Positions 1 to 8,784 of a stretch of 64,000 bases of DNA are shown here, one piece after another. The notes beneath the pieces are model-generated. The model saw only the letters and a list, made by a program, of their open reading frames with translations. It was not told the DNA's origin and did no database searches. Both the position numbers and the translations under genes were made by a program. How positions within the stretch are numbered: the stretch's first letter is position 1; every line of letters starts with the position of its first letter. The DNA lies in the NCBI RefSeq assembly GCF_004804335.1, contig NZ_SRXY01000006.1, forward strand, positions 248,001-312,000. Direction: 5' to 3'. This DNA comes from Pacificoceanicola onchidii (GTDB taxonomy: Bacteria > Pseudomonadota > Alphaproteobacteria > Rhodobacterales > Rhodobacteraceae).

Positions 1-816
1 GGCAAGGGCGTGATTATCGCCGAAACCGTGGCCGAAGCCGAGGCTGCGATTGACGACATGTTTGGCGGCAGCTTTGGCAGCGCGGGCGCCGAGGTGGTCA
101 TCGAAGAGTTCATGACCGGCGAAGAGGCGTCTTTCTTTGTCCTGGTTGATGGCGAGACCTGCCTGCCCATCGGCACCGCGCAGGACCACAAACGCGTCGG
201 CGAAGGCGATACCGGGCTCAACACCGGAGGCATGGGCGCGTACTCCCCGGCTCCGATCATGGACGAGGCCGTCACGCAAAAGGCGCTGGATGAAATCGTG
301 CGCCCGACCATGGCCGAAATGGCCAAGCGCGGCAGCCCGTATCAGGGCGTGCTCTATGTCGGCCTGATGATCAAGGATGGCCAGCCGCGTCTCGTGGAAT
401 ACAACGTGCGCTTCGGCGATCCCGAATGCCAGGTTCTGATGCTGCGCCTCGGCGCACAGGCTTTTGATCTGATGCAGGCCTGTGCCGAAGGGCGTCTTGA
501 TGAGGCGCAGGTGACCTGGGCCGATGATCACGCCATGACCGTGGTTCTGGCGGCGAACGGCTATCCCGGTGCGTATGAGAAAGGCTCTGTCATCAAGGGC
601 TTGGATGCGCTTCCCGAAGACAGTTTCCACATGATGTTCCACGCGGGCACCACCCAAAAGGACGGCGCGATCACAGCCTCTGGCGGGCGTGTTCTGAATG
701 CCACCGCACGCGGAGCAACGTTGCAGGAAGCGCGCGATCGGGCTTATGCCATGGTCGACGGCACCGACTGGCCCGAAGGCTTCTGCCGCCGCGATATCGG
801 CTGGCGCGCGCTCTGA
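1..816 (+). CDS. purD: Phosphoribosylamine-glycine ligase, C-terminal part
   Basis: Partial gene that runs in from the left edge, open from base 1 with about 271 codons present. GARS is usually about 420 residues, so the N-terminal domain and part of the ATP-grasp domain lie outside the window. The enzyme joins glycine to phosphoribosylamine in the second step of purine synthesis, in the cytosol. Visible GARS signatures are GLNTGGMGAYSP and the metal-binding stretch EYNVRFGDPECQ, followed by the C-terminal PurD domain. The stop lies 3 bp from the convergent stop of the folate cyclo-ligase gene. Identification is secure; the true start cannot be seen. Confidence 0.95.
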   Translation, partial: GKGVIIAETVAEAEAAIDDMFGGSFGSAGAEVVIEEFMTGEEASFFVLVDGETCLPIGTAQDHKRVGEGDTGLNTGGMGAYSPAPIMDEAVTQKALDEIVRPTMAEMAKRGSPYQGVLYVGLMIKDGQPRLVEYNVRFGDPECQVLMLRLGAQAFDLMQACAEGRLDEAQVTWADDHAMTVVLAANGYPGAYEKGSVIKGLDALPEDSFHMMFHAGTTQKDGAITASGGRVLNATARGATLQEARDRAYAMVDGTDWPEGFCRRDIGWRAL

Positions 817-819
817 GCG

Positions 820-1380
820 TCAGCTGCCCGGCTGGATCACCGCGTTTTCGGTGACGATGAAATCAAGCGGCTGGTCTGTCGGCTCCAGCGGCAGATCTTC
901 CGCTTCCTGCGCGGCAAAGGTAAAGCCGATGGCAAGCGTTGCGCGTTTGGCGCGAAGCCGTTCCAGCGTGCGATCATAAAAACCGCCGCCATAGCCGAGA
1001 CGCCCGCCGCCTTTGCTGAAGGCCACCAGCGGCACAATCAGAAGTTCCGGCTCGATATAGTCAAGCGTCGCAGGCACCCGCGCGCCAAAGGCGCCGTCCA
1101 CCATCTCGCAATCCGGCTCCCAAAGGGCAAATCGCAGCGGCTGCCCGGCCGCTTCGATCACCGGCACGCAAACAGGTCCATGGGCGGCGGCCTCTTCCAT
1201 CGCGGCCATGGGGCTGATCTCGGTCCGGATCGGCATATAGCCGGCCAGCGGCACACCGCGATAGCCGGCCAGCACTTCGCTGAGCTTACCCGCCTGCCCC
1301 GGACTTCGCGTTTCAAAGGCGGTCTTGCGCCGGGCAAAGGCGGCTTTGCGCGCTGCTTTTTTCAGATCATCCAAGGACAT
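820..1380 (-). CDS. ygfA: 5-formyltetrahydrofolate cyclo-ligase
   Basis: 186 aa, normal length for the family. It converts 5-formyl-THF to 5,10-methenyl-THF with ATP, salvaging a storage folate. The diagnostic C-terminal motif RLGYGGGFYDRTL (phosphate/ATP site) is present, as is the Lys/Arg-rich N-terminus typical of the family. It follows mgtE on the same strand after 11 bp, so the two are probably cotranscribed. In enterobacteria this gene sits next to 6S RNA. Here the only 6S-like candidate is 17 kb away, so that linkage does not hold. Confidence 0.9.
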   Translation of the reverse strand: MSLDDLKKAARKAAFARRKTAFETRSPGQAGKLSEVLAGYRGVPLAGYMPIRTEISPMAAMEEAAAHGPVCVPVIEAAGQPLRFALWEPDCEMVDGAFGARVPATLDYIEPELLIVPLVAFSKGGGRLGYGGGFYDRTLERLRAKRATLAIGFTFAAQEAEDLPLEPTDQPLDFIVTENAVIQPGS

Positions 1381-1391
1381 GCGCCACTTCC

Positions 1392-2792
1392 TTACAGCAA
1401 AACAACAACGGCAAGTCCAAGGAAGGCGAAGAAGCCCACCACGTCCGTCACCGTGGTCACAAAGGCCCCGGAGGCCAGCGCCGGGTCCACCCCGGCCTTC
1501 TCAAGAAGCACCGGAATCACGATCCCTGCGAGGCCGGCAACGACCAGATTGATCACCATCGCGGCAGCGATCACCCCACCCAAGGCCGGTGAGCCAAACC
1601 AGACGATGCCAACAACCCCCATCACGACCGCAAAAATGATCCCGTTGACCAGCCCCACCATCGCCTCACGCCGGATCACCCGCCAGAGGTTTGATGTGGT
1701 GAGGTCCTTGGTGGCCAACGCGCGCACCGCCACGGTCAGCGATTGGGTGCCCGCGTTACCCCCCATGGAGGCGACAATCGGCATCAGCACGGCCAGCGCG
1801 ACGACCTGTGCAATCGCCGCCTCGAATTGCGCGATGACAAGGCTTGCCAGCACCGCCGTCACAAGGTTCACCGCCAACCATGGAAAGCGGCGTTTTGTGG
1901 TTTCAATGTAGTTGTCCGAAAGCGAGCTTTCCTCGTCCACACCGGCAAGGCGCAGGATGTCTTCTTCGTGTTCCTCATCGAGAACCGCCATGGCATCGTC
2001 GATTGTGATCACCCCGACGAGCCGCTCGTTTTCATCCACCACAGGCGCGGAAATCAGATGGTATTGATTGAAGGCGTAGGCGACCTCGCCCTCATCCCGG
2101 GTGACGGGGATGACGTGGAACACCTCTTCGATCAGCGCGCGCATCAGCACCTCCCGGCGCGAGCCCATCAGCTTTCCAAGCGTGACATTCCCCACAGGGC
2201 GCAGCTTGGGATCGACCAGAACGATGTGATAAAACTGCTCCGGCAGATTGTCCGAATTGCGCAGGTAATCAATGGCTTCACCGACATTCCAGTGCTCCGG
2301 CGCCATCACCACCTCGCGCTGCATCAGGCGGCCTGCAGAGAACTCCGGATAAGTCAGGGACTGCTCGACAGCGACCCTGTCACTGTCTTCGAGAACCTCG
2401 AGAATGGCCTCTTGCTGTGGCTCGTCGAGGTCTTCGACAAGGTCCACAACGTCGTCAGAGTCGAGATCGCGCACCGCCTCGGCGAGAACCTCGGGGTTGA
2501 GGATGCCGATGACCTCTTCGCGGATGGAATCGTCAAGCTCCGAGAGGAGTTCGCCGTCAAATTCCTTGCCGTAAAGCTTGATCAGCCGCATCCGGTCGAA
2601 GGCGTTGATCTGCTCCAGCATGTCCGCGATGTCGGCCTGGTGCAGCGGCTCGAGCAGGGTCAGAAGCTGTTCCCGGTCGCCGATATCGACCGCGTAAAGC
2701 ATCTGCGCCACCGCCCTGCGGTCGAGCGCGTAGGCGTCTTCGTCGATTTCGGTTTCGGCCTCTGGGCGGGTGGTCTGGTCTTCGTCCAACAT
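1392..2792 (-). CDS. mgtE: MgtE-type magnesium transporter/channel
   Basis: 466 aa from the ATG at 2792, which is preceded by AGGAG about 7 bases upstream; a longer open frame to 3011 has no such site and reads like antisense sequence. Domain order is an MgtE N superhelical domain (about 40-150), a paired CBS domain (about 155-280, the Mg2+ sensor), then a five-helix membrane domain. The conserved pore-region sequence GGNAGTQSLT is intact. The family mediates Mg2+ entry that is gated shut by cytosolic Mg2+. It is divergent from the guanine deaminase gene and probably cotranscribed with the folate cyclo-ligase. Confidence 0.93.
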   Translation of the reverse strand: MLDEDQTTRPEAETEIDEDAYALDRRAVAQMLYAVDIGDREQLLTLLEPLHQADIADMLEQINAFDRMRLIKLYGKEFDGELLSELDDSIREEVIGILNPEVLAEAVRDLDSDDVVDLVEDLDEPQQEAILEVLEDSDRVAVEQSLTYPEFSAGRLMQREVVMAPEHWNVGEAIDYLRNSDNLPEQFYHIVLVDPKLRPVGNVTLGKLMGSRREVLMRALIEEVFHVIPVTRDEGEVAYAFNQYHLISAPVVDENERLVGVITIDDAMAVLDEEHEEDILRLAGVDEESSLSDNYIETTKRRFPWLAVNLVTAVLASLVIAQFEAAIAQVVALAVLMPIVASMGGNAGTQSLTVAVRALATKDLTTSNLWRVIRREAMVGLVNGIIFAVVMGVVGIVWFGSPALGGVIAAAMVINLVVAGLAGIVIPVLLEKAGVDPALASGAFVTTVTDVVGFFAFLGLAVVVLL

Positions 2793-2997
2793 CCCGGGCT
2801 CCTGTTGGTCTTTTTCGTTCGGGCGCGCCCCGATTTGCCCCAACTTAAAACCTTTCCCGGGGAAGCTGAAACCGAAAAGCGCGTTTTCCCGGCAACGGCG
2901 GCAAAGAACCGAACAGCCTACACGGCGACTGCAAAGCAGGAATTTACCTTTTACCCGTAAGAGCCTAGGTTCGGTGATGTTTTTAGCCGGAGACACC

Positions 2998-4314
2998 ATG
3001 CCCCCCGCCACCCTTCACCTTGGCCAAACCCTGTCCTTTGCGGGCGATCCCTTTGCGCTTGGCCCAACCGCGGCCCGGCACGAGCGGCGCGGGGCGGTGC
3101 TTGTAGAAAACGGCCTCATTTCGCAAACCGGACCTGCGGATGTGCTTGGCGCGCAGCACCCGGACGCGGCGGTTGTCGATCACGGCGAGGGTTTGATCCT
3201 GCCCGGATTCGTCGATGCCCACGCCCATTACCCGCAGACCGCGATGATCGCCAGTTGGGGCAAGCGGCTGATCGACTGGCTGAACAGCTACACGTTCCCC
3301 GAAGAAATGCGTTTTGCCGATCCGGCCTATGCCCGGGACATTGCGGAGCGCTACCTGGACATTCTGCTCAGCCACGGGACAACAACCGTCTGTTCTTACT
3401 GCACAATTCACCCGGCTTCCGCCGATGCCTTGTTTGAAGCGGCCAAGGCGCGCGGCATGCGGGTGTTCGCGGGCAAAACCTGCATGGACCGCGACACCGC
3501 GCCGGACGGGCTGCGCGACACCGCGCAATCCGCCTATGACGACAGCAAGGCGCTGCTGGCCCGCTGGCATGGGCAAGGCCGGGCCGAATACGTGATCACA
3601 CCGCGATTTTCGCCAACCTCAACACCGGAGCAACTGGAGGCGCTTGGCGCGCTTTGGGCGGAAAACCCGGACTGCCTGATGCAGACGCATCTGAGCGAGC
3701 AACTCGATGAAATCGCCTGGGTCAAATCGCTCTACCCGGCAGCGCGCGATTACCTCGATACCTATGAGGCCTACGGTCTGCTTGGTTCGCGTGGGCTTTA
3801 TGGTCATGCCATCCACCTTGACCCACGCGAAACGGATCGGCTGCGGGAGGCGGACGCGGCCTTGGTCCATTGTCCAACGTCGAACACGTTTATCGGCTCG
3901 GGGCTTTTTGACATGGCCGGCTTGACGGCCGCCGGGCAGCGCGTGGGCCTGGCCACGGACACCGGGGGCGGCTCTTCCTTCTCGATGCTGCGGACCATGG
4001 CGGCAGCCTATGAGATCGGGCAGTTGCGCGGCACGCCGTTGCATCCCTCGGCCTTGCTGTGGCTGGCCACGCAAGGCTCCGCCAACGCCCTGCACGCGGA
4101 GGACCGGATCGGCAATCTCGCGCCGGGGCTGGAGGCGGATATGGTGGTGCTGGATCTGGCATCGACACCGGCGATCGCACAGCGTCACGCGCAGGCCGCC
4201 GACATCTGGGAAGCGGTGTTCCCGACGATCATGATGGGCGACGACCGCGCTGTGGCGGCGACCTATGTGGCGGGAGAGAAGGTTTTGCGTCCCGGCGATC
4301 AGGGTTTGGACTGA
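2998..4314 (+). CDS. guaD: Guanine deaminase
   Basis: 438 aa from the ATG at 2998, with GGAGA 5 bases upstream. A zinc amidohydrolase that turns guanine into xanthine in purine salvage. The metal motif PGFVDAHAHYPQT and the guanine-deaminase-type sequence IDWLNSYTFPEE follow the N-terminal beta-sandwich. Further metal or catalytic residues sit in MQTHLSEQ, YGHAIHL and LATDTGGG. Length matches the family. A second purine deaminase (8-oxoguanine type) lies 0.5 kb away on the other strand, so this is a small purine-base deamination neighbourhood. Confidence is high because both the amidohydrolase core and the family-specific segment are present. Confidence 0.92.
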   Translation: MPPATLHLGQTLSFAGDPFALGPTAARHERRGAVLVENGLISQTGPADVLGAQHPDAAVVDHGEGLILPGFVDAHAHYPQTAMIASWGKRLIDWLNSYTFPEEMRFADPAYARDIAERYLDILLSHGTTTVCSYCTIHPASADALFEAAKARGMRVFAGKTCMDRDTAPDGLRDTAQSAYDDSKALLARWHGQGRAEYVITPRFSPTSTPEQLEALGALWAENPDCLMQTHLSEQLDEIAWVKSLYPAARDYLDTYEAYGLLGSRGLYGHAIHLDPRETDRLREADAALVHCPTSNTFIGSGLFDMAGLTAAGQRVGLATDTGGGSSFSMLRTMAAAYEIGQLRGTPLHPSALLWLATQGSANALHAEDRIGNLAPGLEADMVVLDLASTPAIAQRHAQAADIWEAVFPTIMMGDDRAVAATYVAGEKVLRPGDQGLD

Positions 4315-4392
4315 CACCTGTCAAGACACGCAGGGCTTGGGCGCACCCGAGGCGCGGCGGAATTTGCGCGCCTCAGGACACCCACAAACCCG

Positions 4393-4818
4393 TTAGCAGC
4401 GCGTGCTTCCCAAGACCAGAACCCAGATGTTGCCCTCGGCCCGGACCAGCCCGTATTCCTTGGCTTTGCGCGACAACATGTTCTTGCGGTGCCCTGGCGA
4501 GCGGGCCCAGCCGCCCATGACTTCGGTCACGGTTTTCTGTCCTTTGGCAATGTTTTCCGCCACGAAACACCCACGATAGCCCTGACGCTTGGCCCGTTTC
4601 ATCGGGCGCGAGCCGTCCGAACCGGTGTGGCTGAACTTCCCGGTGCGGGCGAGATCCATCGCATGGGCCATGGCGGCCTTTTCAAGCGCCTCGGAAGGTT
4701 GCAGCGGGCCAAGCCCGTTTTCCGCCCGAAGCCCATTCAGCATTTGCCGCACTTGCTGCGCGCTCGCCACGGCAGGAAGCAGCGCAAGGCACATAATCAA
4801 AGCCAGGAGTGTTCGCAT
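4393..4818 (-). CDS. Secreted CAP/SCP-domain protein
   Basis: 141 aa with a clear Sec signal peptide (hydrophobic residues 4-18, cleavage near VASA-QQ). The remainder is a short bacterial CAP domain: AMAHAMDLARTGKFSHTGSDG supplies the family His/Ser signature, and GWARSPGHRKNMLS is the second CAP motif. Such proteins are exported and of mostly unknown biochemical role; some bind lipids or act as peptidases. It lies 9 bp downstream of the 8-oxoguanine deaminase gene on the same strand, so cotranscription is possible, but a functional link is not evident. Confidence 0.85.
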   Translation of the reverse strand: MRTLLALIMCLALLPAVASAQQVRQMLNGLRAENGLGPLQPSEALEKAAMAHAMDLARTGKFSHTGSDGSRPMKRAKRQGYRGCFVAENIAKGQKTVTEVMGGWARSPGHRKNMLSRKAKEYGLVRAEGNIWVLVLGSTRC

Positions 4819-4827
4819 TGGAGCCCT

Positions 4828-6168
4828 CTACATCTTATCCGCCAGAGCCATGGCTAGGCGATTCTGTTTAACGATTGCCTTAGGCAGATCAAACGTCGCG
4901 ATCTCGAAATCGCGCACGACCTGCCGCCCTTCAACCAATAGATGTCGGACGCGGCGTGGTCCCGCAAGCAAAATCGCCGCCTTGTCCCAGCTGCCCGCCG
5001 CCTCGATACCGCTGACATCCCAGAGCGCAAGGTCCGCGCGCTTGCCAACAGCGACCTGCCCGCAGTCACTCCGCCCGAGCACCTCTGCCCCGCCGCGGGT
5101 TGCGATGCGCAGTGCCTCGCGGGCGCTCATGGCATCGGCCCCCTTAGTCACGCGCTGCAGCAGCATGGTCTGCCGCGCCTCATCGATCAGCGATCCTGCG
5201 TCATTGGAGGCCGATCCGTCCACGCCAAGGCCGACCTTCACCCCCGCATCGCGCATGTCCCAAACCGGCGCGATGCCGCTGCCAAGACGGCAGTTGGAGC
5301 ATGGACAATGGGCCACGCCGGTGCCGCTTTGTGCAAACAGATCAATCTCTTGCCCGTCAAGCTTCACACAATGCGCGTGCCAGACGTCATCGCCGGTCCA
5401 CCCCAGATCTTCGGCATATTGGCCCGGTCGACAGCCGAACTGTGCCTCGCTGTAGGCGATGTCCTCGTCGTTCTCCGCAAGATGGGTGTGCAACATGACC
5501 CCCTTGTCCCGCGCCAGGATTGCGGCATCCCGCATCAGGTCCCGGCTGACGGAAAACGGCGAACAGGGGGCCACGCCCACGCGCACCATTGCGCCGTCCT
5601 TGGGATCATGAAACGCGTCGATCACGCGGATACAATCGTCGAGGATGGCCGCCTCCTGCTCGACCAGAGCATCCGGCGGCAAGCCGCCGTCCGACTCGCC
5701 AATGCTCATCGCGCCGCGCGTAGGATGGAACCGCAGCCCCACCTCCTGCGCCGCGTGGATCGTATCATCAAGCCGTGCGCCATTGGGGTAGAGGTAGAGA
5801 TGGTCGGAACTCATCGTGCAGCCAGAAAGCGCCAGTTCCGCAAGACCGATCTGGGCCGAGACATACATCTCCTCGGGCCCGAACCGCGACCAGATGGGGT
5901 AGAGCGTTTGCAGCCAGCCAAAAAGCAGTGCGTCCTGCCCGCCCGGCACCGCGCGCGTCAGCGTCTGGTAGAGGTGATGATGGGTGTTCACAAGGCCGGG
6001 CGTCACGATGCAGGCGCTGGCGTCGATCACCGTACCTTCACTGGTCAACCCGGTGCCAATCTCGGCGATGACCCCGTTCTTGATGCGAATATCGACACCG
6101 GCCAGCTCCTGCCCGGCATCATCCATGGTCAGCACCGCTTGGGCGTTCTTGATCAATGTTTCTGACAT
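4828..6168 (-). CDS. 8-oxoguanine deaminase (ATZ/TRZ amidohydrolase)
   Basis: 446 aa from the ATG at 6168, preceded by GAGAGGGA; an in-frame extension to 6234 lacks a ribosome site. Amidohydrolase fold with zinc ligands in TPGLVNTHHHLYQT, in LHTHLAEN, in WHAHCV and in GVDGSASND. The sequence VPGGQDALLFGWLQTLYP is what I associate with bacterial 8-oxoguanine deaminases, which convert 8-oxoguanine to urate. A related hydroxyatrazine-type or cytosine-type specificity cannot be excluded from sequence alone. It is near guaD but on the opposite strand. Length is normal and no expected metal ligand is missing. Confidence 0.83.
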   Translation of the reverse strand: MSETLIKNAQAVLTMDDAGQELAGVDIRIKNGVIAEIGTGLTSEGTVIDASACIVTPGLVNTHHHLYQTLTRAVPGGQDALLFGWLQTLYPIWSRFGPEEMYVSAQIGLAELALSGCTMSSDHLYLYPNGARLDDTIHAAQEVGLRFHPTRGAMSIGESDGGLPPDALVEQEAAILDDCIRVIDAFHDPKDGAMVRVGVAPCSPFSVSRDLMRDAAILARDKGVMLHTHLAENDEDIAYSEAQFGCRPGQYAEDLGWTGDDVWHAHCVKLDGQEIDLFAQSGTGVAHCPCSNCRLGSGIAPVWDMRDAGVKVGLGVDGSASNDAGSLIDEARQTMLLQRVTKGADAMSAREALRIATRGGAEVLGRSDCGQVAVGKRADLALWDVSGIEAAGSWDKAAILLAGPRRVRHLLVEGRQVVRDFEIATFDLPKAIVKQNRLAMALADKM

Positions 6169-6246
6169 TGGGTCCCTCTCGTTACCCCTTTTCTGAGAGA
6201 GACATTCGGGCGCCGGAAAAGGGGAAGTGCGCACCCTGAGAGGAGT

Positions 6247-7050
6247 TTAGACAGTTTCCTTCAAAATTGCCAAGGCGGCGGCATGAATTTCCGGGTTGGC
6301 CGCCGCGAGCGCCCGTCCGCCTTCGTGCACGGGGCCGCCCTGCCAGTCCGTGACAAGGCCGCCTGCTGCTTCGATCACGGCAATCGGGGCCTGGATGTCA
6401 TAGGAGTTGAGGCCGGCTTCGATCACAAGATCGATCTGGCCCGCCGCCAGAAGCGCATAGGCGTAGCAATCCATGCCATAGCGCACCAGTTTCACCTGCT
6501 CCGCCACGCGGCGGAACGCTGCGCCCTCCTCGGCGCTGCCGACTTCCGGGAAAGTTGTAAATAACGTTGCGTCAACCAAAGCCCCCGTAGCCCGGGTTTT
6601 CAGGTCAGCGGCCCCTTGTGGGCCGGTTCGGCGTCCCTGCCCCAGACCGCCGGTGAATCGCTCATTGATGTAAGGCTGGTCAATGATGCCAAGGATGGGA
6701 CCGGTGTTGTCCGACACCGCAATCAGCACACCCCAGGTTGGCGTGCCAGAGATAAAACCGCGCGTGCCATCAATCGGATCGAGCACCCAGGTGAGGCCGG
6801 ATGTTCCTGATGTTGCGCCGAATTCTTCTCCGAAAACCGCATCCTGAGGACGCCGCTCGGCCAGGATCGCGCGCATGGCCTCTTCTGCCGCGCGGTCTGC
6901 CACGGTGACCGGGTCAAAACCCTCCGACAGCTTGTTTTCAGAAGACAGATCGGCAGAACGAAAAAACGGCAGAATCGCATGTCCCGCCGCATCAGCCAAC
7001 GCATGAGCGGTTTCTACCAACTCATGCTGTTCATTTTCTGTCAGGGTCAC
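6247..7050 (-). CDS. hisN: Histidinol-phosphatase-like inositol monophosphatase family protein
   Basis: 267 aa. The Mg2+-dependent phosphatase fold is shown by GEEFG, the metal motif LDPIDGTRGFISG and the C-terminal ligand segment GLNSYDIQAPIAVIEAAGG. The combination of DGTRGF with a C-terminal SYD (where inositol phosphatases usually have a WD) is typical of the HisN-type histidinol-phosphatase branch, which removes phosphate from histidinol phosphate in histidine synthesis. It could also be a general sugar- or inositol-phosphatase. It stands alone, with no his genes in the window, so the assignment rests on sequence only. Confidence 0.78.
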   Translation of the reverse strand: MTLTENEQHELVETAHALADAAGHAILPFFRSADLSSENKLSEGFDPVTVADRAAEEAMRAILAERRPQDAVFGEEFGATSGTSGLTWVLDPIDGTRGFISGTPTWGVLIAVSDNTGPILGIIDQPYINERFTGGLGQGRRTGPQGAADLKTRATGALVDATLFTTFPEVGSAEEGAAFRRVAEQVKLVRYGMDCYAYALLAAGQIDLVIEAGLNSYDIQAPIAVIEAAGGLVTDWQGGPVHEGGRALAAANPEIHAAALAILKETV

Positions 7051-7105
7051 GGCAATCCCTCCGGCGCTCAGTTTGGCACAGAGCTACCGCAGGGCGGGAC
7101 GTGGC

Positions 7106-7480
7106 TCAAGCCACGTCGGACAGGACTCGCGCCAGTTCGAACAGGCGGCGGCGCTGGTTTTCCGGAATTGCGTAGTAGGAGCGCACGAGATCCAGCGCTT
7201 CCTTGTCGCCAAGGATATCCGCAGGGATGCTTTCGGACTTGGGCGCGGCTTCGTTTTCCTCGGCTTCGATGCCTTCGAAGAAGAAGCTGACAGGGACGAC
7301 AAGCGCATCGGCGATGTCCCAAAGGCGCGACGCACTCACGCGGTTTGCGCCGGTTTCGTATTTCTGGATCTGCTGGAACTTGATGCCAACGTGTTCAGCG
7401 AGCTGCTGCTGGGTCATGCCGACCAGCCACCGACGGTGGCGAATGCGTTTACCCACGTGAACGTCTACCGGATGCGCCAT
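7106..7480 (-). CDS. XRE-family regulator, PraR-like
   Basis: 124 aa from the ATG at 7480, with AGGA 8 bases upstream. Residues about 9-65 form a helix-turn-helix (VGKRIRHRRWLVGMTQQQLA, then GIKFQQIQKYETGANRVSA), followed by VPVSFFFE. This arrangement is the hallmark of the rhizobial PraR / Rhodobacterales regulator family. Those proteins are DNA-binding repressors that influence biofilm and quorum-related genes in Rhizobium; the target here is unknown. The C-terminal acidic linker plus the ending YYAIPENQRRRLFELARVL is well formed. A 282-bp AT-rich gap upstream probably carries its promoter. Confidence 0.82.
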   Translation of the reverse strand: MAHPVDVHVGKRIRHRRWLVGMTQQQLAEHVGIKFQQIQKYETGANRVSASRLWDIADALVVPVSFFFEGIEAEENEAAPKSESIPADILGDKEALDLVRSYYAIPENQRRRLFELARVLSDVA

Positions 7481-7762
7481 TTTTTCTAGTCCTATTCTAT
7501 TTGTTGCCCGCCCAACCCACGGAAACGGCAAAAACCTTGCTAGATCTGGTCTGGCCGCACCCTACACGGAATTATCCGCAATTCAGTACATCATACAACC
7601 ATAATAAATCAAGAACGAAGAACGTGCGATGATGGTAAACTTGTTCTCAATTCTCCATAAAGTTGCATGTTCAGCGCGACTGTATACGATTTGAAAACAA
7701 GGATACCCACTTGAATATAGGCTCACATTGGCGAAACTCCCGCACAAACGAACGGAGACCCC
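7481..7762. other. AT-rich divergent intergenic region
   Basis: 282 bp between the PraR-like regulator and the quinone reductase, which diverge from it. It is clearly more AT-rich than its surroundings (for example around 7570-7700) and has no credible open frame. Both promoters must be here, but I cannot assign -35/-10 pairs with confidence. Autoregulation by the adjacent XRE protein is an inference from position only. Confidence 0.5.
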
Positions 7763-8722
7763 ATGCGAGCGCTTTACCTTACGTCACACGATTCCCTTCC
7801 CACGGTCCAGGATTTGCCCGAGCCGGACCCGAAGCCAGGTGAAATCCGCCTGAGAATCGCCGCCTGCGGTCTCAATTTCGCGGATTTGCTGATGCAGAAG
7901 GGCACCTATCAGGATACGCCCGCCCTGCCCTTCATCATGGGCATGGAAGTGGCCGGGACAGTGGAAGCGCTCGGCACGGGTGTAACCGGTTTTGCCGCAG
8001 GCGATCGCGTGGCGGTCTATGGCGGTCAGGGTGGTCTGGCGGAGGTCGGATGTTTTGACGCAGCCCGTGCGGTCAAGATCCCGGACAGCATGAGTTTCAC
8101 AGACGCCGCCGCTTTCCAGATCGCCTATGGCACCAGCCATCTCGCGCTGGACCACCGCGCGCGGATGCAGCCCGGCGAGACCCTTCTGGTGCTAGGCGCG
8201 GCAGGCGGCGTTGGCCTCACTGCGGTTGAAATCGGCAAACTGATGGGCGCGCGCGTGGTGGCCTGTGCCCGTGGTCCGGAAAAGCTGGAAATCGCCCGCC
8301 AGGCCGGAGCGGATCACCTGATCGACGCCAAGACCCAGGATATCCGCGAAGAGATGAAGAAACTCGGCGGTTGTGACGTGGTCTATGACGCGGTGGGCGG
8401 CGAACAGTTCACCGCCGCCTTCCGCTCCTGCAAGCCCGAAGGGCGGCTGCTGACCATCGGATTTGCGTCCGGCGACGTGCCGCAGATCAAGGCGAACCAT
8501 CTGATGGTGAAAAACCTGACGGTGCTGGGCCTTTATTGGGGTGGCTACCTGACGTTCAAGCCGGACGTTCTCACCGGATCGCTGGCGCAGCTGCTGAAAT
8601 GGCACGAGGACGGGCGTTTGCACCCGCATGTGAGCCATGTTCTGCCGCTTGAGCAGGCCGTCGAAGGCATGGATCTGCTGCGCGCGCGCAAATCGACCGG
8701 TAAGGTTGTGATCACGATCTGA
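7763..8722 (+). CDS. NADPH:quinone oxidoreductase family protein (MDR superfamily)
   Basis: 319 aa, zinc-free medium-chain dehydrogenase/reductase. The N-terminal GroES-like domain (about 1-115) contains ACGLNFADLLMQKG and PFIMGMEVAG, typical of quinone reductases. The Rossmann domain carries LVLGAAGGVGLTAVEIGK for NADPH binding. No structural or catalytic zinc cysteines are present, as expected for this branch. It reduces quinones or enones; the true substrate is not deducible. Start chosen at the ATG with GGAGACCCC upstream. The gene stands alone and ends 62 bp from a convergent oxidoreductase. Confidence 0.88.
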   Translation: MRALYLTSHDSLPTVQDLPEPDPKPGEIRLRIAACGLNFADLLMQKGTYQDTPALPFIMGMEVAGTVEALGTGVTGFAAGDRVAVYGGQGGLAEVGCFDAARAVKIPDSMSFTDAAAFQIAYGTSHLALDHRARMQPGETLLVLGAAGGVGLTAVEIGKLMGARVVACARGPEKLEIARQAGADHLIDAKTQDIREEMKKLGGCDVVYDAVGGEQFTAAFRSCKPEGRLLTIGFASGDVPQIKANHLMVKNLTVLGLYWGGYLTFKPDVLTGSLAQLLKWHEDGRLHPHVSHVLPLEQAVEGMDLLRARKSTGKVVITI

Positions 8723-8784
8723 GCATCGCTGCGGGACGGTGGGCGGGGCGATCTTCGCCTTGGCGAAGGAGCGCCGCCGCCGTC

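Noticed and set aside
1743-2960. A 405-codon plus-strand frame opposite mgtE
   Set aside because: Antisense shadow; mgtE domains are complete on the minus strand.
4942-6165. A 407-codon plus-strand frame opposite the 8-oxoguanine deaminase
   Set aside because: Antisense shadow of a complete amidohydrolase.
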